From Trichomonas vaginalis G3 (lineage: Eukaryota; Parabasalia; Trichomonadida; Trichomonadidae): DNA of 64,000 bases. The DNA lies in NCBI RefSeq assembly GCF_026262505.1, contig NC_067207.1, forward strand, positions 248,001 to 312,000. The letters run 5' to 3'. Below are positions 60,107 to 64,000 of the stretch, in pieces (position 1 is the stretch's first letter; each line of letters opens with the position of its first letter). The translations under genes and the position numbers were made by a program. The notes beneath the pieces were generated by a model, which saw nothing but the letters and a program-made list of their open reading frames with translations, did not search any database and had not been told where the DNA came from.

Positions 60107-60626
60107 GCGGCGCCTTTGGACGCCTTTTTCTGTTCTCTTGACTGACATAAACTAACTCATTTGTTTCATGCAAACAGCAATAAACCAAAGTTCGATGACC
60201 TAATAGCATAACATCCATATTTATATTTTTAGCTCTGAGTTCGCTGTAAAGCATGTTGCATTAATCATATTTTCTAAAAGTCAAACTTCTAACGTCATAT
60301 CTCGGCCACCTGGTCGCCTTCAGTTCTACAGGGCTCTCCTCTTGAAAGATCAAACATAGTCTGCAATTGCATGTCTTTTCAATTATGGACTAATGCGAAC
60401 CCATCTGTACCTTAAATGAGTTACTATGACAGGAACGTTGGATTGATGACAATTGAAGTTGGGACTGCATAAACAGAAGGATTTATATCTACTGAAAACG
60501 CTATTACGATTAACTCCTGAATACCGTGTGACATTAGCTATTTTTGACGCGTCACGTAATAAGATCAGATACCAGGTCAACTACGTATGGAAGCCAGATT
60601 TTCATCTCAATGTTTTGTACAAACTT

Positions 60627-60726
60627 NNNNNNNNNNNNNNNNNNNNNNNNNNNNNNNNNNNNNNNNNNNNNNNNNNNNNNNNNNNNNNNNNNNNNNNNNN
60701 NNNNNNNNNNNNNNNNNNNNNNNNNN
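60627..60726. other. Assembly gap, 100 N
   Basis: Exactly 100 undetermined bases, the usual placeholder for a scaffold gap of unknown length. The GC-rich repeat array begins inside a unit right after it, so the gap probably reflects collapsed repeats. Confidence 0.98.
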
Positions 60727-61568
60727 GCCAGAGCTTCGCAAACCATCCTCGGGGCCGGTTTCCTCAAAGACCGCCCTGATTCAGGGCGGCCGGAGAGGAA
60801 TCCAGCTCCGAGAGAGTGCCCATACGAAGCTCTGGCCTTAGCAGTGGCCAGGGCTTTCAAAAACAATCCTCAGGGCCGAGTTTTGCGATGATCGTCGATC
60901 ATGTCGACAGTCTCGCAAGAACTCGGCCCTGAAAGACATACAGATACATGCTCTGGCCCCAGCAAAGGCCAGGGCTTCGTTTTAAATACCCAGGGCCGGC
61001 TTTCTCAAATGCAGCCCTTATCCCGGGCGGCAGGAGCGGAATCCGGCCTTGGGATACTTACCAAACGAAGCTCTGACCCTAGCAAAGGCCAGAGCCTACA
61101 AATGCAATCCTCAGGGCCGATTTTGAGGGAGATCGTCCACATCATTGACGATCTCCTCTCATTTCGGCCCTGAAAGAAAGAAATACACAGGCCCTGACCA
61201 TAGCAAAGGCCAGGGCTTCGCTTTAAATCCATAGGGCCGGCTTTCTCAAATGCCGCCCTTATCCCAGGCGGCAGGAGCGAAAACCGGCCATGGGAATCCT
61301 ACAATACCAAGCCCTGGCTCCTACTGAGGCCAGAGCCTGCAAAATTCATCCTCAGGGCCGAGTTTTGCGATGATCATCCACATGATAGACATTCTCGCAG
61401 AAACTCGGCCCTGAAAGACGTAATATCACAGTCTCTGGCCTCAGTAGAGGCCAGAGCCTCGCTTACATTACTCAGGGCCGGCTTTCTCAAATGCCGTCCT
61501 GATCTATGGCGGCAGGAGAGAAATCCGGCCCTGGGAAGCATGAAATACGAAGATCTGGCCTTATAAGA
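60727..61568. repeat. GC-rich tandem array of nested-hairpin units (121/120 bp alternating)
   Basis: Seven units start with GGCCAG(A/G)GC at 60846, 60967, 61087, 61208, 61328 and 61449 (the first is cut by the gap). They alternate in two types, so the true period is about 241 bp. In each unit the outer arms (GGCCAGGGCTT / AAGCTCTGGCC) and inner arms (CAGGGCCGAGTT / AACTCGGCCCTG or CAGGGCCGGCTTTCTC / CCGGCCTTGG) pair. One type adds a GCCGCCC / GGGCGGC tip. GC content contrasts strongly with the surrounding DNA. No coding frame is conserved. Confidence 0.9.
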
Positions 61569-61917
61569 GGCCAGAATCTGCAAATACTCCCTTCTCTACA
61601 GATTATGATCCAATGTAACACAGAAAGCCTAGAAGGAAGCCCTTTCTCAAGGTTAAGACTTCCTTCCTGGCTTTCTGATACTGGATGGAGTGGAGTTTGG
61701 CTTCCATTGCAACTCCTTCCAGGAAGATCAAATGATTACACAAAAGTCATGGCAATTGTATTCTAACACTATAAATACAATTGCCATGGCCTACAATTGC
61801 GAGTGCCTGCTGCTTCAGCAGAGATTTGCAGCAGACACTCGCAATGTTAACCAAAATTCGTCTGAAAGTTAGAAGATGGGCTTTTTCTCAAGGTCAAAGT
61901 CCATTTCCTAACCTTCT
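61569..61917. repeat. Series of non-identical hairpins after the array
   Basis: The array gives way to further inverted repeats with new sequences: CAGAAAGCC...GGCTTTCTG (61620-61678), GGAGTGGAGTT...AACTCCTTCC (about 61687-61720), CATGGCAATTGTATT...AATACAATTGCCATG (61748-61788, 15-bp perfect arms), ATTGCGAGTG...CACTCGCAAT (about 61795-61845) and GTTAGAAGATGGGCTTT...AAAGTCCATTTCCTAAC (about 61869-61915). Two keep the TTTCTCAAGG loop-side motif of the array units. Confidence 0.75.
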
Positions 61918-62777
61918 TATATTATTTATTATTAAAATAACCATTTTGACAGATTATTATTTTTTATCCCGGCATCATCAGCTTGTCATTCTAAGCTTAT
62001 CATTTTCAGCTTATACTTATAAATTCTAAAACAGTGATTATTGAATTCACGGAATAGAACACCACATTAAGAAATATTATTTACTAACTTTTTCAATAAT
62101 TAAAAAATATCAATGATACTTAAGTGTCATCACATACAACACATTCTTATGATCATCATAATATATATTATAGAATATTGCATAATAATCCAAATTCAAT
62201 TTCAATATTAAAGTGTACTATCCATTATCTCTTAACATCATAACATACTCAACGAGTACTGATCATATGCTATTGATCAAGCCTTTAAAACAAACTACAT
62301 ATAAGATTGCTTTAAATTGACCAAAAAATTGAATACTTGCTTTAAATTGACCGTTCAATTTAAAGTTCGTCCCAAAATACAAACTTCTCCAAAATGAAAA
62401 ACTATACACTATTTTTTACATTTATCTATTTAAAATGTCAGTTTATTACTTGACAAAACACAATATTTGGTAAATTTTTAAATTTGGTCAAAGCACCCAA
62501 TGAGCTCATTTCGATTTTCTCCAAGGAGAAGAGGAGAAACTAATCAATTTTGAATATGTGGGGAAGACAGACTAATTCAATTTCTCCATGAAGATTGAGA
62601 AATGGAAAAGCTTTGGAGACGGATATTGCATTCTCTTAAAAATGTATAGGGTATTCTTATTGACTTGCAATTTAATTGTTCACTGACAAAAATTTTCTTT
62701 TTATTTAAGTATCTGAATCAAATGCAAACATATCATTAAAAATATCTTAAGATATTAATTAATGATGGCGTATTTTT
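61918..62777. other. AT-rich spacer with one small hairpin
   Basis: No gene. A perfect 11-bp-arm hairpin (CTTTAAATTGA-CCGT-TCAATTTAAAG) lies at 62340-62365, and a direct copy of its first arm (GCTTTAAATTGACC) occurs 30 bases earlier. Confidence 0.6.
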
Positions 62778-63026
62778 TTACTTTTTTGATGGAACTAATC
62801 CTGCAGAAGCAGTTTTTACAAATGTAGAAAGATATGAAAAATTATAAGTGATAATTTTTCCAGAATTTATTGAACAATTTTCATTAAATAAATGATTAAA
62901 AGTGTTAAAAAATGAGTTTATTGTTAGATTATTAAATATAACAAGTCCATTTGTTGAATTTGAATCAACATATGAATCTGAGATAGTCAAAGTGTAGCCT
63001 TCCCCTTTGTTCTGATTTTTGTTCAT
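62778..63026 (-). pseudogene. Pmp-like gene, 3' remnant
   Basis: An 82-codon frame that matches only the C-terminal end of the Pmp-like gene at 4280-5394: TLTISDSYVDSNSTNGLVIF against ILTISDSYVESNSTKGQGVV, and FVKTASAGLVPSKK against FTKTAAAGLFSSKK. About 60 bases past its stop also resemble the flank of the other copy. The rest of the gene is missing, and the CFAP58-like gene starts just beyond it in the opposite direction. A duplicated and truncated host gene. Confidence 0.75.
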
Positions 63027-63151
63027 TTTTTAACATTATTATGGCAAAAATATTTTACGGGCGTGACATTGTCCCAATTAAATTGTGTATCATTCAAATA
63101 ATAATATTTTCAATAGGTTTGCTAAATTTTTTCCATATTTTTCTTATATTC

Positions 63152-64000
63152 ATGAAAGTGTTGATGAGTTCGAATATATTGAATCAATTGCATTCAACAT
63201 ATAACTTATTTTATCAAAAGCAGATTCATGACAGAATTTATTCATTAGATCTATTAAAAGAGAAGATTGTTCTTATTGAAGGCCGTCTTAAATCAGAATC
63301 AGCAACATACACACAGAAATGCCATGAAGTCGACGAATTGAAGAAAACATTGTTGTCCGAAGTTGAAAAACAGAAGAAATTGATGGACAAATCGAAACAT
63401 TCCGTTTATTTACGAACGGAATGTCGAAATCTTGAGAAAGGAATCCTTTTCCAACAAGGTCGTGTTCGTGCTCTTGAAGATGAACTTGAAACGCCGATGA
63501 ATATCCACAGATGGCGTTTCTTAGAAGCATCGAATCCAGAACTTCTTAATCTCCTCAAGATGACACAAGAACTCCGAAACAAACTTATGGAACGTCTTTA
63601 TCGAATCGACAAACTTAAAGTTCTTCGTGAAGAACGTCGTAAACTTCTTGTTCGCGAACAAAGGAAAGTTGGAAGTCAAACGAAAGATGACGGTGATGAA
63701 GAAATTAGAATTCTTGAAGAACAGCTCGAAATGAAGACGAAACAACTTCAAGAGATCGAAACAGAGCTGTTTGATCGCTCAAGTAACATCGATGAACTTA
63801 AGAAGAGTGTTGAAGAAGTTCGTGGTGAACTCAATTACACTAAATCATCATATTTCATGGAGAAGAAGAAAGTCCACGAGATGAGGTCATCAACACAGTC
63901 AAAAACAGAAGAAATAGCAGGAAACACAGCCAAGTTCATTGGCGGTGGATTCCCAGTCAGTTCAGTTCCTTCAACAGCACAATCTATCTCTGCAATCGAA
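63152..64000 (+). CDS. CFAP58-like flagellar coiled-coil protein, N-terminus short, runs off window
   Basis: An open frame runs to the window end without a stop. From about 63230 it is a long coiled coil (IVLIEGRLKSESATYTQK). At about 63480-63540 it has the distinctive LEDELETPMNIHRWRFLEAS of CFAP58/CCDC147 (a related motif occurs in CCDC146). The end in view (TAKFIGGGFPVSSVP) also fits a CFAP58-type tail. The protein belongs to the flagellar axoneme/basal body assembly set, expected in this flagellate. ATGs at 63041, 63152 and 63164 are in frame; about 100 residues precede the motif, far fewer than the several hundred in animals. The gene is therefore 5'-truncated, or its start has been lost beside the Pmp-like remnant. 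Confidence 0.6.
   Translation, partial: MKVLMSSNILNQLHSTYNLFYQKQIHDRIYSLDLLKEKIVLIEGRLKSESATYTQKCHEVDELKKTLLSEVEKQKKLMDKSKHSVYLRTECRNLEKGILFQQGRVRALEDELETPMNIHRWRFLEASNPELLNLLKMTQELRNKLMERLYRIDKLKVLREERRKLLVREQRKVGSQTKDDGDEEIRILEEQLEMKTKQLQEIETELFDRSSNIDELKKSVEEVRGELNYTKSSYFMEKKKVHEMRSSTQSKTEEIAGNTAKFIGGGFPVSSVPSTAQSISAIE

Noticed and set aside
60453-60891. Frames spanning the N gap
   Set aside because: They cross undetermined bases and so have no coding meaning.
60727-61917. GC-rich array considered as contamination or as rRNA/tRNA genes
   Set aside because: It passes without a gap into AT-rich host sequence with a Pmp-like gene remnant, and the unit has no tRNA cloverleaf or rRNA core sequences that I recognise. 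Contamination of the part left of the gap cannot be fully excluded.

Overview
The window looks like nuclear DNA of a parabasalid protist, Trichomonas vaginalis or a close relative. It is AT-rich, and its genes are intronless and tightly spaced. Its host genes belong to families known to be expanded there: ankyrin repeats, BspA-like leucine-rich repeats, Pmp-like beta-helix proteins and glycine-rich GYVTF proteins. Several genes carry an Inr-type TCA(C/T)(A/T) motif a few bases before the ATG. I had no search tools, so family names come from reading motifs.

Region 1 (1-15.2 kb) is host: a broken ankyrin gene, a BspA-like gene without a visible ATG, a decayed Pmp-like gene, two unknown genes, a tail-anchored protein, a TRAPPC8/Trs85-like trafficking protein, an EF-hand protein and a second ankyrin protein. 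Region 2 (15,288-39,488) is one bounded 24.2-kb Maverick/Polinton-type element. It has 74-bp terminal inverted repeats, each starting with an 18-base A run, and a flanking ATTTT direct repeat. It holds remains or whole copies of capsid, A32-type packaging ATPase, SF3 helicase, integrase, Dam-like adenine methyltransferase, KilA-N proteins, a phage-type tail fibre and amphipathic virion-like peptides. No PolB was recognised. Its centre (26.9-32.2 kb) is dense with hairpins, iteron-like arrays and GATC-centred palindromes. About fifteen breaks are visible, so it reads as a young fossil.

Region 3 (39.8-43.6 kb) is host again: an Ada3-like protein, a Mei2-like two-RRM protein and a glycine-rich protein with one frame change. 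Region 4 (about 43.65-55.4 kb) is a second, more diverged element of the same kind (capsid, A32 ATPase, SCCG-motif protein, collar-domain fibre, KilA-N, primase-like remains). No TIRs were found for it. It shares the fibre, the SCCG protein, amphipathic peptides, KilA-N fragments and a promoter-like block with the first element.

Region 5 (55.4-60.6 kb) is very decayed coding-like DNA ending at a 100-base assembly gap. Region 6 (60,727-61.9 kb) is a strikingly GC-rich array of about 120.5-bp units, each a nested hairpin, followed by more non-identical hairpins. Region 7 (62-64 kb) is host: a 3' remnant of a Pmp-like gene paralogous to the one at 4.3-5.4 kb, and a flagellar CFAP58-like coiled-coil gene running off the end.
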